Source: Mesorhizobium tianshanense
Lineage (GTDB): Bacteria > Pseudomonadota > Alphaproteobacteria > Rhizobiales > Rhizobiaceae
Length of the DNA stretch: 64,000 nucleotides
Reading direction: 5' to 3'
NCBI RefSeq assembly: GCF_007830515.1
Contig: NZ_VLKT01000002.1
Location: forward strand, 179,155 to 243,154
Below the pieces are notes generated by a model. That model worked only from the letters and a program-made list of their open reading frames with translations, was not told the DNA's origin and made no database searches. Below are positions 39,576-49,590 of this stretch, piece by piece. Within the stretch, counting starts at the first letter, position 1. The number at the start of each line of letters is the position of its first letter. A program made the position numbers and the translations under genes.

Positions 39576-40307
39576 ATGACAAGCCCTGCGCATGTCGCGA
39601 TCATCATGGACGGAAACGGACGCTGGGCCAAGGCGCGCGGCCTGCCGCGGCTTGCCGGCCATCGTGCCGGCGTCGAGGCGCTGCGCAACACGGTGCGCGC
39701 CGCGCCTGGCCTCGGCATCTCTTTCCTGACCGTCTATGCCTTCTCGTCGGAAAACTGGTCGCGGCCGAAGTCCGAAGTCAGCGACCTGATGGGGCTGTTG
39801 AAACTCTTTATCCGCCGCGATCTCGCCGAACTGCACCAGAACGGCGTACGGGTCAGGATCATCGGCGACAGGGCAGGGCTGCAGCCTGACATCAGGACCC
39901 TGCTCGAAGAGGCCGAAGCGCTGACCGTTCGCAACGAGGCGCTGACTCTGGTCATCGCTTTCAACTATGGCGGACGCGACGAGATCGTGCGCACGGCGCG
40001 CAAGCTCGCCTCGGCCGTGGCGCGCGGCGAGCTCGACAGCGAGGCGATCACGGCCGAGTCCTTCGCCGGCGCTCTCGATACCCAGGGCATTCCGGATCCG
40101 GAACTGGTCATCCGCACCAGCGGTGAGCTCCGGCTGTCGAATTTCCTTCTGTGGCAGGCGGCCTATAGCGAGCTTGTCTTCCTGCCTTGCTACTGGCCCG
40201 ATTTCAGCCGCGAGCATTTGGCCGACGCATTGCGCGATTTCGCCAGCCGCGAGCGCCGTTTCGGCGGACTTGGCGCTCAAGATGTCGCCGTGACGGCCAA
40301 GGGATGA
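39576..40307 (+). CDS. uppS: Isoprenyl transferase (undecaprenyl pyrophosphate synthase)
   Basis: Makes undecaprenyl diphosphate, the lipid carrier for peptidoglycan and O-antigen, by cis-condensation of isopentenyl units. 243 residues. The catalytic Asp is in IMDGNGRWA (about residue 11), with [23 protein letters not shown] and the C-terminal [15 protein letters not shown] and ELVFLP. Its stop overlaps cdsA by 4 bases. Confidence 0.97.
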   Translation: MTSPAHVAIIMDGNGRWAKARGLPRLAGHRAGVEALRNTVRAAPGLGISFLTVYAFSSENWSRPKSEVSDLMGLLKLFIRRDLAELHQNGVRVRIIGDRAGLQPDIRTLLEEAEALTVRNEALTLVIAFNYGGRDEIVRTARKLASAVARGELDSEAITAESFAGALDTQGIPDPELVIRTSGELRLSNFLLWQAAYSELVFLPCYWPDFSREHLADALRDFASRERRFGGLGAQDVAVTAKG

Positions 40308-41149
40308 GCAACCTCCAGCTTCGCGTCATTTCTGCCGTGGTGCTTGCTGTCTTCACGCTTGGCCTGACCTGGCTCGGCGGACTGCCCTTCCGGTTGCTTT
40401 GCGCCGCCATGACGATCCTGATCTTCTACGAATGGACGCGAATGTGCCGCCCGGTCCCCGCCACGGGCCTTGGTTTTCTACCGGAAGCGCTGCTTCTAGT
40501 CTTCGTCGGCGCCTTGATCGCCGGCCTGCCGGCGCCCTGGCTGCTGCTGCTTGTGGCAGTGCTGGTCGTTGTCACGGTGGTGGCGACTTCGATGCGCCAG
40601 AGCTCGATCCGCCAGACCTCGATGCGCCAGACGGGGCAATGGGACGCGTCCGGCCTTGCCTATGCCGCCGTTTCCGGCCTGTCACTTGCTCTTTTGCGCG
40701 ACGGCGACCATCCCGGCCTCGTCGCCATTCTCTTCCTGTTCGCCGTGGTCTGGGCGACCGACATATCGGCCTATTTCGTCGGCCGCGCTGTCGGCGGTCC
40801 GAAACTGGCGCCGTCGATCTCGCCCGGCAAGACGCAGAGCGGAGCACTGGGCGGCGCTGTCGGCGGCGTGGTCGCCGGGCTGCTTTTGGCCGCCGCGGCC
40901 GGAGCAGGCAATCTCGCAGTGCTCGGCGTCGTTGCTCTTGTGCTTTCGATCGTCGCTCAGGCCGGCGACCTTTTCGAATCATGGGTGAAGCGCCGCCACG
41001 ACCGCAAGGATTCGGGCACGCTGATACCTGGCCATGGCGGCGTCATGGACCGGGTCGACGGGCTTGTCGCGGCGGCTTTCGCCCTGTACGTCATCGGCTG
41101 GATTTCGGCGAGCGCCGACCATCCGGCACAGGGGCTGTTTCCAGCTTGA
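40304..41149 (+). CDS. cdsA: Phosphatidate cytidylyltransferase
   Basis: Integral membrane enzyme that makes CDP-diacylglycerol from phosphatidate and CTP, 281 residues with about seven hydrophobic segments. The signature ends with [14 protein letters not shown] near residues 240-253. A low-complexity stretch in the loop after the first helices (residues 96-110) is encoded by a 15-base tandem repeat. ATG start overlaps the uppS stop. Confidence 0.93.
   Translation: MSNLQLRVISAVVLAVFTLGLTWLGGLPFRLLCAAMTILIFYEWTRMCRPVPATGLGFLPEALLLVFVGALIAGLPAPWLLLLVAVLVVVTVVATSMRQSSIRQTSMRQTGQWDASGLAYAAVSGLSLALLRDGDHPGLVAILFLFAVVWATDISAYFVGRAVGGPKLAPSISPGKTQSGALGGAVGGVVAGLLLAAAAGAGNLAVLGVVALVLSIVAQAGDLFESWVKRRHDRKDSGTLIPGHGGVMDRVDGLVAAAFALYVIGWISASADHPAQGLFPA
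40589..40633 (+). repeat. 15-base tandem repeat inside cdsA
   Basis: Three units of 15 bases (TCGATGCGCCAGAGC and two close variants) encode [10 protein letters not shown] and SMRQT at residues 96-110 of CdsA. The repeat keeps the frame, so slippage would change protein length by five residues at a time. Confidence 0.85.
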
Positions 41150-41282
41150 TCGGCATTGTTTCTTGGGCTGGCGCACCATGCGTCATGGATTCGCCTGGAT
41201 TGATGTCACAGTCGCGGCACAATCATTGCTGCGGAAGGCTGGTTGCGAAAGAACATGCTGCGAATGAATTTGAGGGCATGAA

Positions 41283-42425
41283 TTGAACGGGATTCTTCAA
41301 TCGGTTTTCAGCACTGAGGGCTTTTTGCTCGGCACCCTGGTGCCTTTCCTATTCGTGCTGACCGTGGTGGTGTTCGTCCACGAGATGGGCCATTACCTCG
41401 TCGGCCGCTGGTGCGGCATCGGCGTGAAAGTCTTTTCGATCGGCTTCGGGCCGGAACTCTTCGGCTTCAATGACAGCCACGGCACGCGCTGGAAACTCTG
41501 CGCCATACCGCTCGGCGGTTATGTCAAATTCGTTGGCGACATGAACGCCACCTCGAGCCAGCCCAACCCGGAGGAGATCGAGAAGCTGACCGATGCCGAG
41601 CGCAAGGTTGCTTTTCACACGCAGCCGGTCTGGAAGCGCGCGGCGACCGTGGTGGCCGGCCCACTGTTCAACTTCCTGCTGACGATCGCCGTCTTTGCGG
41701 TGCTGTTTTCAGCCTACGGCCGGCCCGTCCTGGAGCCAATGGTGGCTGAAGTCACCGCCGGCAGCCCTGCGGCCAGGGCCGGCATCCTGCCCGGCGACCG
41801 ATTCGTCAGCGTCGACGGCAGCAAGATCCAGACCTTCTCCGACGTCCAACGCCTGGTTTCGGGCCGCGGTGGGGATACCATCACTTTTGTCATGCTGCGC
41901 GACGGCAAGGAGGTCACCGTTACGGCAACGCCGGAACTGATGGAGCAGCAAGATGGGCTGGGCAACAAGGTCAAGGTGGCCGTAATCGGCGTCGTCAACA
42001 ACCAGGAATTCGGTCAGCCCAGGCTGATCACCTACAGCCCGGTCGGAGCGGTAGGGGCGGCGGTCGAGGAGACGGGATACATCATTCAGCGCACCGGTCA
42101 GTTCCTGCAGCGTTTCGTCGTCGGTCGCGAAGACAAATGCCAGCTGGGCGGCCCAATCAAGATCGCAAAGATGTCGGGGCAGGCGGCAAAGCTGGGCTTC
42201 GAGTGGCTTGTGCAGCTCGTTGCCTTGCTGTCGGTCGGGATCGGTATTCTCAACCTTTTGCCGATTCCCCCCCTCGACGGCGGCCATCTCCTGTTCTACG
42301 GCGTGGAGGCCGTCATCCGGCGACCAGTGTCGGAACGGATGATGGAAATGGGCTATAGAGCCGGCCTGCTTCTCGTCTTGGGCTTCATGGGGTTTGTTTT
42401 CTGGAACGATCTGTTTGGGTGCTGA
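41283..42425 (+). CDS. rseP: Zinc metalloprotease RseP
   Basis: Intramembrane site-2 protease of the sigma-E type stress pathway; 380 residues. The metal motif HEMGH lies in the first membrane helix (about residue 35), a PDZ-like domain with SPAARAGILPGDRFVSVDGS is near 160, and the second metal motif NLLPIPPLDGGHLLF is near 325. The start is TTG, with GAGGGC just upstream. Unlike many bacteria, no dxr lies between cdsA and rseP. Confidence 0.93.
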   Translation: MNGILQSVFSTEGFLLGTLVPFLFVLTVVVFVHEMGHYLVGRWCGIGVKVFSIGFGPELFGFNDSHGTRWKLCAIPLGGYVKFVGDMNATSSQPNPEEIEKLTDAERKVAFHTQPVWKRAATVVAGPLFNFLLTIAVFAVLFSAYGRPVLEPMVAEVTAGSPAARAGILPGDRFVSVDGSKIQTFSDVQRLVSGRGGDTITFVMLRDGKEVTVTATPELMEQQDGLGNKVKVAVIGVVNNQEFGQPRLITYSPVGAVGAAVEETGYIIQRTGQFLQRFVVGREDKCQLGGPIKIAKMSGQAAKLGFEWLVQLVALLSVGIGILNLLPIPPLDGGHLLFYGVEAVIRRPVSERMMEMGYRAGLLLVLGFMGFVFWNDLFGC

Positions 42426-42545
42426 AATCATGAAGAAATTTGGCTTCGAAACACCCAACGTTGAGACGCCGTTTACCATGCGCGGGGATATGCGTGACGC
42501 GAAAGCCACGCAACAGAGTTAAGTAAATACAAATTAACCAGGAGC

Positions 42546-42574
42546 CTTGCGTGTAGGGAAAATCCGGTTAATAC
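42546..42574 (+). promoter_or_regulatory. Candidate promoter of bamA
   Basis: CTTGCG and TAATAC are spaced by 17 bases in the 217-base gap before bamA. Besides the read-through from rseP, this could give the bamA-lpx segment its own promoter. Confidence 0.5.
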
Positions 42575-42642
42575 GGTAGGGGAAATTACCGCACGTCCGG
42601 TTTTCTCGCCGTGGGGACTTCGAGAAAAGGTACAAAAGCCCG

Positions 42643-45015
42643 ATGAAGGCAACATCCAAGTTTCTGAGCGCCGCGTCCGCGGTGGCCCTGTCCGCCACCC
42701 TGGTCGTGTCAGGCGCGCTCGCAGTACAATTCGTTGCCACATCGGCGGCCGAGGCCGCTGTTGTTTCAAGAGTTGAAGTCAGCGGCAATCAGCGTGTCGA
42801 CGCCGACACGATCCGCAACTATGTCACGATCAAGCCCGGCAAGGCATTTTCCAGCTCCGATGTCGACGATGCGGTCAAGGCACTGTTCGGCACCGGACTG
42901 TTCTCGGACGTCCAGATCAACCAGGTCGGTTCGACGCTGGTCATCAAGGTTTCCGAGTATCAGGTCGTGAACCAGGTGCTGTTCCAGGGCAACAAGAAGC
43001 TCAAGGACAACGCCCTGGCGGCTGCGGTCCAGTTGAAGCCGCGTGGAACGTTTTCGCAGCAGGCGCTCGATGCCGATGTCGAGGCGGTCAAGGCCGCCTA
43101 CAGGCGTATCGGCCGCGACGACGCCGCCGTGACCACCCAGATCATGGATCTCGGCGACAACCGCGTGAACGTGGTCTTCAACATCAACGAAGGTGGCCGC
43201 ACTCAGATCGCCGCAGTCAATTTCGTCGGCAACAGCGCCTATTCGAGCCGTCGTCTGTCCGACGTCATCTCCACCAAGCGCTCGTCCGTCCTTTCGTTCG
43301 TGCTGCGTGACGACGTCTATGACGAAGACAAGCTGCGCGCTGACCAGGAACTGCTGCGCCGTTTCTACTACAATCACGGCTATGCCGACTTCCAGGTGAT
43401 TTCCGCAGTCGGCGAACTCGACGAAACCACCAACAAATACACAGTGACCATCACCGTGCAGGAGGGCGACCGCTACACATTCGGCGACGTCAGCGTGGAG
43501 AGCACGATTCCCGAGGTCGACGGCGCGTCGCTGCAGTCGGTGGTCGAGACCCACAAGGGCGATGTCTACAACGCCAAGAACGTCGAGGACACCATCATCG
43601 CGCTGACCGAGAGGGTCGCCGGTTCCGGGTATGCCTTCGCCCAGGTGACGCCGCGCGGCGACCGCAATTTCGAGAACCACACCATTTCGGTTGTCTATAC
43701 GATCGACCAGGGCACCAAGGCCTATGTCGAGCGCATCGAGATTCGCGGCAACGATCGGACACGCGACTATGTCATTCGCCGCGAATTCGACGTGAGTGAG
43801 GGTGATGCCTTCAACCAGGTGCTCATCCAGCGCGCGAAGAAGCGGCTGGAAGCGCTCGATTATTTTGAAAAAGTCGAGGTTTCCACCGTGCCCGGCTCCG
43901 AACCGGACCAGGTGGTGCTCGTGGTCGATGTGGTCGAGAAATCGACCGGCGAGTTCTCCGTCGGCGCCGGCTATTCGACCGGCGGCGACACGGCGGGCCC
44001 GTCCGTCGAAGGGTCGATCACCGAGCGCAACTTCCTCGGGCGCGGCCAGTTCATCAGGATATCGGCGGGCGGCGGCAAGAACTCGCGCGACTACAATTTC
44101 TCATTCACCGAGCCCTATTTCCTCGGGCGCCGTATTGCCGCCGGCTTCGACGTCTTCCACAGGACCAGGCAATACGACGAATACGAGAGCGAGACGACAG
44201 GCGCGACGGTGCGCTTCGGCCTGCCGATCACCGACAACATCTCGACGCAGCTGGCGTATAATATCTCGCAGGAGAAGTACAAGCTCGACGATGATTGCGA
44301 CGATGACAATGATGGCATCCCCGACGCCGACTGCGACATCTCTCGGGCAATCGTTCAGGGTATTGACGAGAGCCCTTGGCTCAAGTCTTCGGTCAGTCTC
44401 GGACTGGTCTACAACACCATCGACGACATGAAGAACCCGCATGAAGGCATCTACGCTAATGTCACCACGGAAGTTGCCGGCCTCGGCGGCGACGCCAAGT
44501 TCTTCAAGGTGACAGCGCGTACCAGCGTCTACCAGACCCTGTCGGAACAGCTCGATCTCGTGGGCCTGATTTCGGGCGGTGCGGGCCATGTCCAAGGCTA
44601 TGGCAGCGAAGACCTGCGCATCTTCGATCATTTCCAGAGCAGCGACCGTATGATCCGCGGCTTTGCCTATGGCGGCATCGGTCCCGTCGACAGCGACGAC
44701 GCTGGCGACCATCTCGGCGGCACTACTTATTTCCATGCCTCGGCGGAAGCCCAGTTCCCAATGCCGGTCATTCCGGAGAGCTTCGGTCTGCGCGGCGCGG
44801 TCTTCGCCGATGCGGCAACGCTCTATGGCAGCAAGGTTCAGAACGATTTTGTTGATCAGTCGACGGTAGACATGCAATGGCGCGCTTCGGTCGGTGTCGG
44901 TCTGATGTGGGCGTCGCCCTTCGGTCCGATCCGCATCGACTATGCGGTACCGGTCAAGAAGGAAGACACCGACGACGTGCAGGAATTCAACTTCGGCATA
45001 TCGACCCGCTTCTGA
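42643..45015 (+). CDS. bamA: Outer membrane protein assembly factor BamA
   Basis: Central subunit of the BAM complex, 790 residues. A signal peptide ends around SAAEA (residue 38). Five POTRA domains occupy about 39-440 (VVSRVEVSGNQRVD, QVVNQVLFQGNKKL, TQIAAVNFVGNSAYSSR, YTFGDVSVESTIPE and YVERIEIRGNDRTRDYVIRREFD). The rest forms the barrel, ending GISTRF as expected for outer-membrane insertion. An acidic loop DDDCDDDNDG near 549-565 is unusual. It is followed by the lpx genes. Confidence 0.96.
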   Translation: MKATSKFLSAASAVALSATLVVSGALAVQFVATSAAEAAVVSRVEVSGNQRVDADTIRNYVTIKPGKAFSSSDVDDAVKALFGTGLFSDVQINQVGSTLVIKVSEYQVVNQVLFQGNKKLKDNALAAAVQLKPRGTFSQQALDADVEAVKAAYRRIGRDDAAVTTQIMDLGDNRVNVVFNINEGGRTQIAAVNFVGNSAYSSRRLSDVISTKRSSVLSFVLRDDVYDEDKLRADQELLRRFYYNHGYADFQVISAVGELDETTNKYTVTITVQEGDRYTFGDVSVESTIPEVDGASLQSVVETHKGDVYNAKNVEDTIIALTERVAGSGYAFAQVTPRGDRNFENHTISVVYTIDQGTKAYVERIEIRGNDRTRDYVIRREFDVSEGDAFNQVLIQRAKKRLEALDYFEKVEVSTVPGSEPDQVVLVVDVVEKSTGEFSVGAGYSTGGDTAGPSVEGSITERNFLGRGQFIRISAGGGKNSRDYNFSFTEPYFLGRRIAAGFDVFHRTRQYDEYESETTGATVRFGLPITDNISTQLAYNISQEKYKLDDDCDDDNDGIPDADCDISRAIVQGIDESPWLKSSVSLGLVYNTIDDMKNPHEGIYANVTTEVAGLGGDAKFFKVTARTSVYQTLSEQLDLVGLISGGAGHVQGYGSEDLRIFDHFQSSDRMIRGFAYGGIGPVDSDDAGDHLGGTTYFHASAEAQFPMPVIPESFGLRGAVFADAATLYGSKVQNDFVDQSTVDMQWRASVGVGLMWASPFGPIRIDYAVPVKKEDTDDVQEFNFGISTRF

Positions 45016-45031
45016 TTGGCGGACATCGATG

Positions 45032-45056
45032 CTTCCGGGCCGTTGGGGTCCGGAAG
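45032..45056 (+). other. Stem-loop between bamA and lpxD
   Basis: CTTCCGG and CCGGAAG form a perfect 7-base-pair stem with an 11-base loop. No T-run follows, so it is not a convincing terminator; it may mark an RNA processing site inside the operon. Confidence 0.45.
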
Positions 45057-45091
45057 AGAGTGATCCGACCTAGCTGGATATAGCTTCTGGA

Positions 45092-46150
45092 ATGACCGAT
45101 CCGGTGTTCTTCGCGCCATCACGCCGGTATACGGCAGGCGAAGTCGCGAATCTGACCGGCTCGGTGCTCGTCGATTCCGGCCAGTCCGATATATCGATCG
45201 AAGCCTTGGCGCCAGCAAGCGAAGGCGGCGAGCATGCGCTTGTCTTCGTTGATGGCAGACGTAACTTCGCGCTGATGCAATCGCTGCGGGCAGCGGCGGT
45301 TCTCTGCCCCGCCGAGTTTGCCGGCAAGGCCCCGGCGGGCATTGCCGTTCTGGTCCATCCGCGCCCGCAACAGGCTTTCGCGATGGTCGGACGCCTTCTT
45401 TTCCCGGCGGCTGCGACACCGGCGCCGCTGACCGGTGAAACCGGCGTCTCGCCGCATGCGCATATCGATCCATCGGCGCATATCGAGCCCGGCGCGATCG
45501 TGGAGGCCGGCGCGGTCATCGGTCCCCGCGCTTCTGTCGGCAGCGGAACCGTCATTGCTCCTCATGCCGTTATCGGTCCTTCCTGCCAGTTCGGCCGTGA
45601 CGGTTATGTCGGTCCGGGCGCCAGCATCCAGTACGCGCTGATCGGCAACCGCGTCATCATCCATGGCGGCGCTCGTATCGGTCAGGACGGTTTTGGCTTC
45701 GTCGCCGGCGCCAAGGGTCCGGAACGCGTTCCGCAAATCGGCCGGGTCATTATCCAGGACGATGTCGAGATCGGCTCGAACACCACCGTCGATCGTGGCG
45801 CCATGTCCGACACGATAATCGGTCAAGGCACCAAGATCGACAATCTGGTACAGATCGCTCATAACGTCCGCATCGGCCGCAATTGCATAATCGCCGGCCT
45901 TTCGGGTATTTCCGGTTCCGTAACGGTGGGCGACAACGTCACTATGGGTGGCGGTGTCGGCCTTGCCGATCATCTGACCATCGGGACAGGGGCCAAGCTT
46001 GCCGCAAGAAGTGGGTTCATGAGCAACGTCCCCGCGGGCGAAATTTGGGGAGGGTATCCGGCACAGCCGATGGCGGAAGCCATGCGGGAGATTGCGGCTT
46101 TGCGAAGACTGGCCAGGGCGCGGAAATCGAGCAACGGGGGAAATAGCTGA
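45092..46150 (+). CDS. lpxD: UDP-3-O-acylglucosamine N-acyltransferase
   Basis: Third step of lipid A synthesis, adding the N-linked hydroxyacyl chain from ACP to UDP-3-O-acyl-glucosamine. 352 residues. N-terminal ligand domain, then a left-handed beta helix of hexapeptide repeats ([19 protein letters not shown] onward), catalytic His in [19 protein letters not shown] and a C-terminal helix. The lpxD-fabZ-lpxA-lpxI-lpxB order is the usual one. ATG start. Confidence 0.96.
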   Translation: MTDPVFFAPSRRYTAGEVANLTGSVLVDSGQSDISIEALAPASEGGEHALVFVDGRRNFALMQSLRAAAVLCPAEFAGKAPAGIAVLVHPRPQQAFAMVGRLLFPAAATPAPLTGETGVSPHAHIDPSAHIEPGAIVEAGAVIGPRASVGSGTVIAPHAVIGPSCQFGRDGYVGPGASIQYALIGNRVIIHGGARIGQDGFGFVAGAKGPERVPQIGRVIIQDDVEIGSNTTVDRGAMSDTIIGQGTKIDNLVQIAHNVRIGRNCIIAGLSGISGSVTVGDNVTMGGGVGLADHLTIGTGAKLAARSGFMSNVPAGEIWGGYPAQPMAEAMREIAALRRLARARKSSNGGNS

Positions 46151-46151
46151 G

Positions 46152-46607
46152 ATGGCGGCGACAACGCTCGAAGCGGTCGACATATTGGGGCTGATGAAGC
46201 TCCTGCCGCATCGCTACCCGTTCCTGATGATCGACCGCATCATCGATATCGATGGCGACGAGTCCGCTATCGGCATCAAGAACGTGACCATAAACGAGCC
46301 GCATTTTCAGGGTCATTTCCCGGATCAGCCGGTCATGCCCGGCGTGCTGATCGTCGAGGCGATGGCGCAGACGGCCGGCGCCATCTGCATCCGCAGCCTT
46401 GGCACCGAAAAACCATCGCTGGTCTATTTCCTGACCATCGACAACGCCAAATTCCGTAAACCGGTCGTTCCGGGCGACCAGTTGAAAATCCATGTCAAGA
46501 AAATCAAGAAACGCGGCAACCTTCTCAAATTCGCCTGCGAGGCTCTGGTCGACGGCGTCAAAGCCGCGGAAGCGGATATCTCGGCGATGATGGTGGCGAG
46601 CGCCTGA
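46152..46607 (+). CDS. fabZ: 3-hydroxyacyl-ACP dehydratase FabZ
   Basis: Dehydrates 3-hydroxyacyl-ACP in fatty acid synthesis, branching from the hydroxyacyl pool used by LpxA and LpxD. 151 residues, hot-dog fold. Catalytic His is in [13 protein letters not shown] (about 18-30) and Glu in [14 protein letters not shown]. The start is the ATG 1 base after the lpxD stop; upstream open frame is within lpxD. Confidence 0.96.
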   Translation: MAATTLEAVDILGLMKLLPHRYPFLMIDRIIDIDGDESAIGIKNVTINEPHFQGHFPDQPVMPGVLIVEAMAQTAGAICIRSLGTEKPSLVYFLTIDNAKFRKPVVPGDQLKIHVKKIKKRGNLLKFACEALVDGVKAAEADISAMMVASA

Positions 46608-46614
46608 CGATCGA

Positions 46615-47454
46615 ATGCTCATGAAAATCCAGACAGTCATCCATCCATCGTCGGTCATCGAGGCAGGCGCCAAAATCGGCGCAGGCGTCCGCATCGGGCC
46701 GTTGTGCCACATCAGTGCCGACGCGGTGATCGGCGACCGCGTCGAAATGGTCAGCCATGTCTCGGTGCTGGGCGCGACCACCATCGGTGCGTCGACCAAG
46801 GTCTATCCGATGGCGACACTGGGCGGGCCGCCACAGAACACCAAGCACAAGGGCGGCCGCACCACACTGGTCATCGGCGAGAACTGCACGATCCGCGAAG
46901 GCGTGACCATGCATCTCGGCACAGATTCCAGCCGCGGCGAGACGACGATCGGCGATAACGGCAACTTCCTTGCCTACGCCCACATCGCCCATGACTGCGT
47001 CGTCGGCAAGAACGCCACCTTCGCCAATCAGGCGACGCTGGGCGGCCATTGCGAGATCGGCGACAACGTCTATATCGGAGGCCTCAGTGCTGTTCATCAA
47101 TTTGTCCGCGTCGGCGACAACGCCTTTCTCGGTGGTTGCTCGGCAATCGTCGGCGATGTCATTCCCTACGCCATCGCGGTCGGCAATCGCGCCAGCCTTC
47201 GCGGCCTCAACATCATCGGCCTGAAGCGCGCGGGGCTGCCGCGCTCCGAGATCCATATGCTGCGCAAGGCCTACAGGACGATATTCGATCGCTCCCGAAC
47301 CGTCGGCGAGAACATCGAGTTCGCCAAGGCGGAATTCGCCTCGTCGCCGACCGCCATGAAAATCATCGATTTCATCGCCAGTCGCGGCAAGCGGCACTAC
47401 GCCGTCCCGTCGCTCAAGGCTGGCGACGGCGACGATGCAGATGACGAGGACTGA
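46615..47454 (+). CDS. lpxA: UDP-N-acetylglucosamine O-acyltransferase
   Basis: First step of lipid A synthesis, adding 3-hydroxyacyl to UDP-GlcNAc. 279 residues, left-handed beta helix with IHPSSVIEAGAKIGAGVRIGP near the start, the catalytic His in YAHIAHDCVVG (about 123-132) and a C-terminal helical domain. A second ATG two codons later is an equally good start. The last 20 bases overlap lpxI. Confidence 0.96.
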   Translation: MLMKIQTVIHPSSVIEAGAKIGAGVRIGPLCHISADAVIGDRVEMVSHVSVLGATTIGASTKVYPMATLGGPPQNTKHKGGRTTLVIGENCTIREGVTMHLGTDSSRGETTIGDNGNFLAYAHIAHDCVVGKNATFANQATLGGHCEIGDNVYIGGLSAVHQFVRVGDNAFLGGCSAIVGDVIPYAIAVGNRASLRGLNIIGLKRAGLPRSEIHMLRKAYRTIFDRSRTVGENIEFAKAEFASSPTAMKIIDFIASRGKRHYAVPSLKAGDGDDADDED

Positions 47455-48343
47455 GGCCACCCGGACAGGCCTTGATCTCGCGCCAGACGCCAAGGTCGGC
47501 ATTATTGCCGGCGGCGGCAGTCTGCCGGTCGAAATTGCCAGGGCGCTTGCTGGGCAAGGCAAGTCTCCCTTCGTCGTAATGGCGGCGGGCGAGGTCGACC
47601 GCATATCCGACTTTGACGACTATGAGCAGGTGACCTTGAGGCTGGAGGATGTCGGCTCACTGCTGCCGACGCTCAAAAATCACCATGTCACCCATCTGGT
47701 GACTGCGGGTCATATCACACGCCGCCCCAGGCTGAGCGCCATGCGCCTTAATCTCGGCCTGCTCGCCTGGGTGCCCAGCCTTCTTGTCGGTGCAACCCAA
47801 GGCGACGACACCGTGCTGAAACTGTTCGTGCGCAGGGTCGAGCGCAGCGGCATCAAGGTCGTCGGCGCCCATGAGATCGTGCCGGAACTGGTCGCCGCCG
47901 AAGGGGCGCTGACCAAGGCGGCGCCGCGAAAATCGGACTGGCGCGACATCGAAGCGGCGCATGCGGCGGCAAAGGCCATCGGCGCGCTGGATATCGGCCA
48001 GGCGGCTGTTGCGGTCGGTGGCCGCGCCATCGCTCTGGAAGGCGTCGAGGGGACCGACGGATTGCTTGAGCGAACAAGGCAATTGCGCGGTCATGGCAGG
48101 TTGGCGGGCAGAACGCGCGGCGTTCTGGTCAAATGCGCCAAGCCCGGCCAGGAGCTGCGCGCCGATCTGCCTTCCATCGGGCCGCAGACGGTAGAGGCGG
48201 CGCATGCCGCCGGACTTGCCGGCATTGCCGTCGAAGCCGGCCGCTCGCTAATTCTGGAAGGCCCCGCCGTTGTCGCCCGCGCAAATGCGCTCGGCCTGTT
48301 CGTATTCGGACTGCCTGCTGCGGAGCCCGCGCATGGCAAATGA
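47435..48343 (+). CDS. lpxI: UDP-2,3-diacylglucosamine diphosphatase LpxI
   Basis: Hydrolyses UDP-2,3-diacylglucosamine to lipid X and UMP; LpxI (DUF1009) replaces LpxH in alphaproteobacteria. 302 residues. VGIIAGGGSLPVEIARA at about 21-37, VTAGHITRRPRL and GTDGLLERTRQLRG match the family. It overlaps lpxA by 20 bases and lpxB by 11, so the three genes are tightly coupled. Two Met codons (1 and 3) could start it. Confidence 0.93.
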   Translation: MQMTRTEATRTGLDLAPDAKVGIIAGGGSLPVEIARALAGQGKSPFVVMAAGEVDRISDFDDYEQVTLRLEDVGSLLPTLKNHHVTHLVTAGHITRRPRLSAMRLNLGLLAWVPSLLVGATQGDDTVLKLFVRRVERSGIKVVGAHEIVPELVAAEGALTKAAPRKSDWRDIEAAHAAAKAIGALDIGQAAVAVGGRAIALEGVEGTDGLLERTRQLRGHGRLAGRTRGVLVKCAKPGQELRADLPSIGPQTVEAAHAAGLAGIAVEAGRSLILEGPAVVARANALGLFVFGLPAAEPAHGK

Positions 48344-49520
48344 GAAGCCGCTGAAGATCGCCATCGTCGCCGGCGAGGAGTCCGGCGACCTGCTTGGCGC
48401 CGACATCGTAGAGGCGCTCAAGCGCGCGACCGGACGCGAGATCCGGCTCGTCGGCATCGGCGGCCGCCATTTGCAGGCGCTCGGCCTCACTCCGCTCTTC
48501 GACGGCGGCGAGATCGCGCTGATGGGACTGAGCGCCATTCTGCGCGATCTGCCGCGCCTAATGCGGCGGATCAGCCAGACGGCCAGTGCGGTCGCCGGTG
48601 AAAGGCCCGACTGTCTCATCACCATCGACAGCCCGGATTTTTCGCTGCGCGTGGCGAAAAAGGTTCGCGCCGCCGATCCCGCAATCCCGATCGTTCACTA
48701 TGTCTGCCCGAGCGTCTGGGCATGGCGGCCGGGCAGGGCGGTGGCGATGAAGCCATATGTCGACCATATCCTTTGCATCCTGCCTTTCGAGGTGAAGGAG
48801 CTCGCTCGCCTCGATGGTCCGCCCGGCACCTATGTCGGCCATCGCCTCACGCATGATCCGGGCGTGCTCGGCGCGGCCAAGGCGCAAAGCTCGCCGCGCG
48901 ACCTGTCGGATGATCGCGTAAAGACACTGCTTGTGCTGCCCGGCTCCCGCCGCGGCGAGGTGCGACGGCTGGTCGGCCCGTTTGGCAAGACGATCTCGAT
49001 CCTGCGCGCGCGGGGGCATCGCTTGCGCCTGCTGTTGCCGACGGTGCCGCATGTTGCCGACCTGGTCAGGGCTTCGGTGGCAAGCTGGGACGAGAAGCCA
49101 GAGATCATCCTTGATCCCGAACGCAAATGGCAGGCTTTCGGCAAGGCCGATGCAGCGCTGATCGCGTCGGGAACGGTGTCGCTGGAACTGGCGCTGTCGG
49201 GTGTGCCGATGGTCTCCTGCTACCGCTTCGATCCGGTCATGCGGATGGCTCAGAGCCTGATCACCGTATGGAGCGCCGCCTTGCCCAATCTTATCGCCGA
49301 CCGCCCGGTCGTGCCGGAAAGCTACAACGAATATGTGCGGCCGCACTATCTGGCGCGGCAGTTGGAGGCGCTGTTTTCCGATACCCCCTATCGTGCATGG
49401 CAGAAGGACGGTTTTGCCGAGGTGGCCAGACGCATGGCCACCGACAAGCCGTCCGGCGACATCGCTGCAGGGGTTGTGATGGAGTGTATCAAGGGAAGTA
49501 AAGCGAATAGCCAGCGGTAA
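48333..49520 (+). CDS. lpxB: Lipid-A-disaccharide synthase
   Basis: Glycosyltransferase that joins UDP-diacylglucosamine to lipid X. 395 residues. The start MANEKPLKIAIVAGEESGDLLGADIV holds the N-terminal nucleotide loop; YVCPSVWAWRPGRA is around 127, LPGSRRGEV near 205, and ALIASGTVSLELAL around 270. The start lies inside the end of lpxI. It ends the lpx run; 5 copies of a 7-base repeat and citrate synthase follow in the other orientation. Confidence 0.96.
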   Translation: MANEKPLKIAIVAGEESGDLLGADIVEALKRATGREIRLVGIGGRHLQALGLTPLFDGGEIALMGLSAILRDLPRLMRRISQTASAVAGERPDCLITIDSPDFSLRVAKKVRAADPAIPIVHYVCPSVWAWRPGRAVAMKPYVDHILCILPFEVKELARLDGPPGTYVGHRLTHDPGVLGAAKAQSSPRDLSDDRVKTLLVLPGSRRGEVRRLVGPFGKTISILRARGHRLRLLLPTVPHVADLVRASVASWDEKPEIILDPERKWQAFGKADAALIASGTVSLELALSGVPMVSCYRFDPVMRMAQSLITVWSAALPNLIADRPVVPESYNEYVRPHYLARQLEALFSDTPYRAWQKDGFAEVARRMATDKPSGDIAAGVVMECIKGSKANSQR

Positions 49521-49553
49521 TAGTAGACGCCGAACGGCGCTCTTCTATCTTTT

Positions 49554-49588
49554 ACTCGCTACTCGCTACTCGCTACTCGCTACTCGCT
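49554..49588. repeat. Five tandem 7-base repeats (ACTCGCT)
   Basis: Five exact copies of ACTCGCT fill the last part of the 70-base spacer between the convergent lpxB and gltA stops. Repeats of this length are prone to slippage and vary between strains. A short CGCCG-AA-CGGCG hairpin with T-rich sequence lies just before (49528-49552) and may terminate lpxB. Confidence 0.92.
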
Positions 49589-49590
49589 AC

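Noticed and set aside
41150..41282. Loss of dxr between cdsA and rseP
   Set aside because: Other rhizobia are believed to carry dxr elsewhere, so absence here is not evidence of a deletion.
49554..49588. CRISPR-like array
   Set aside because: Units of 7 bases without spacers are a microsatellite, not a repeat-spacer array.
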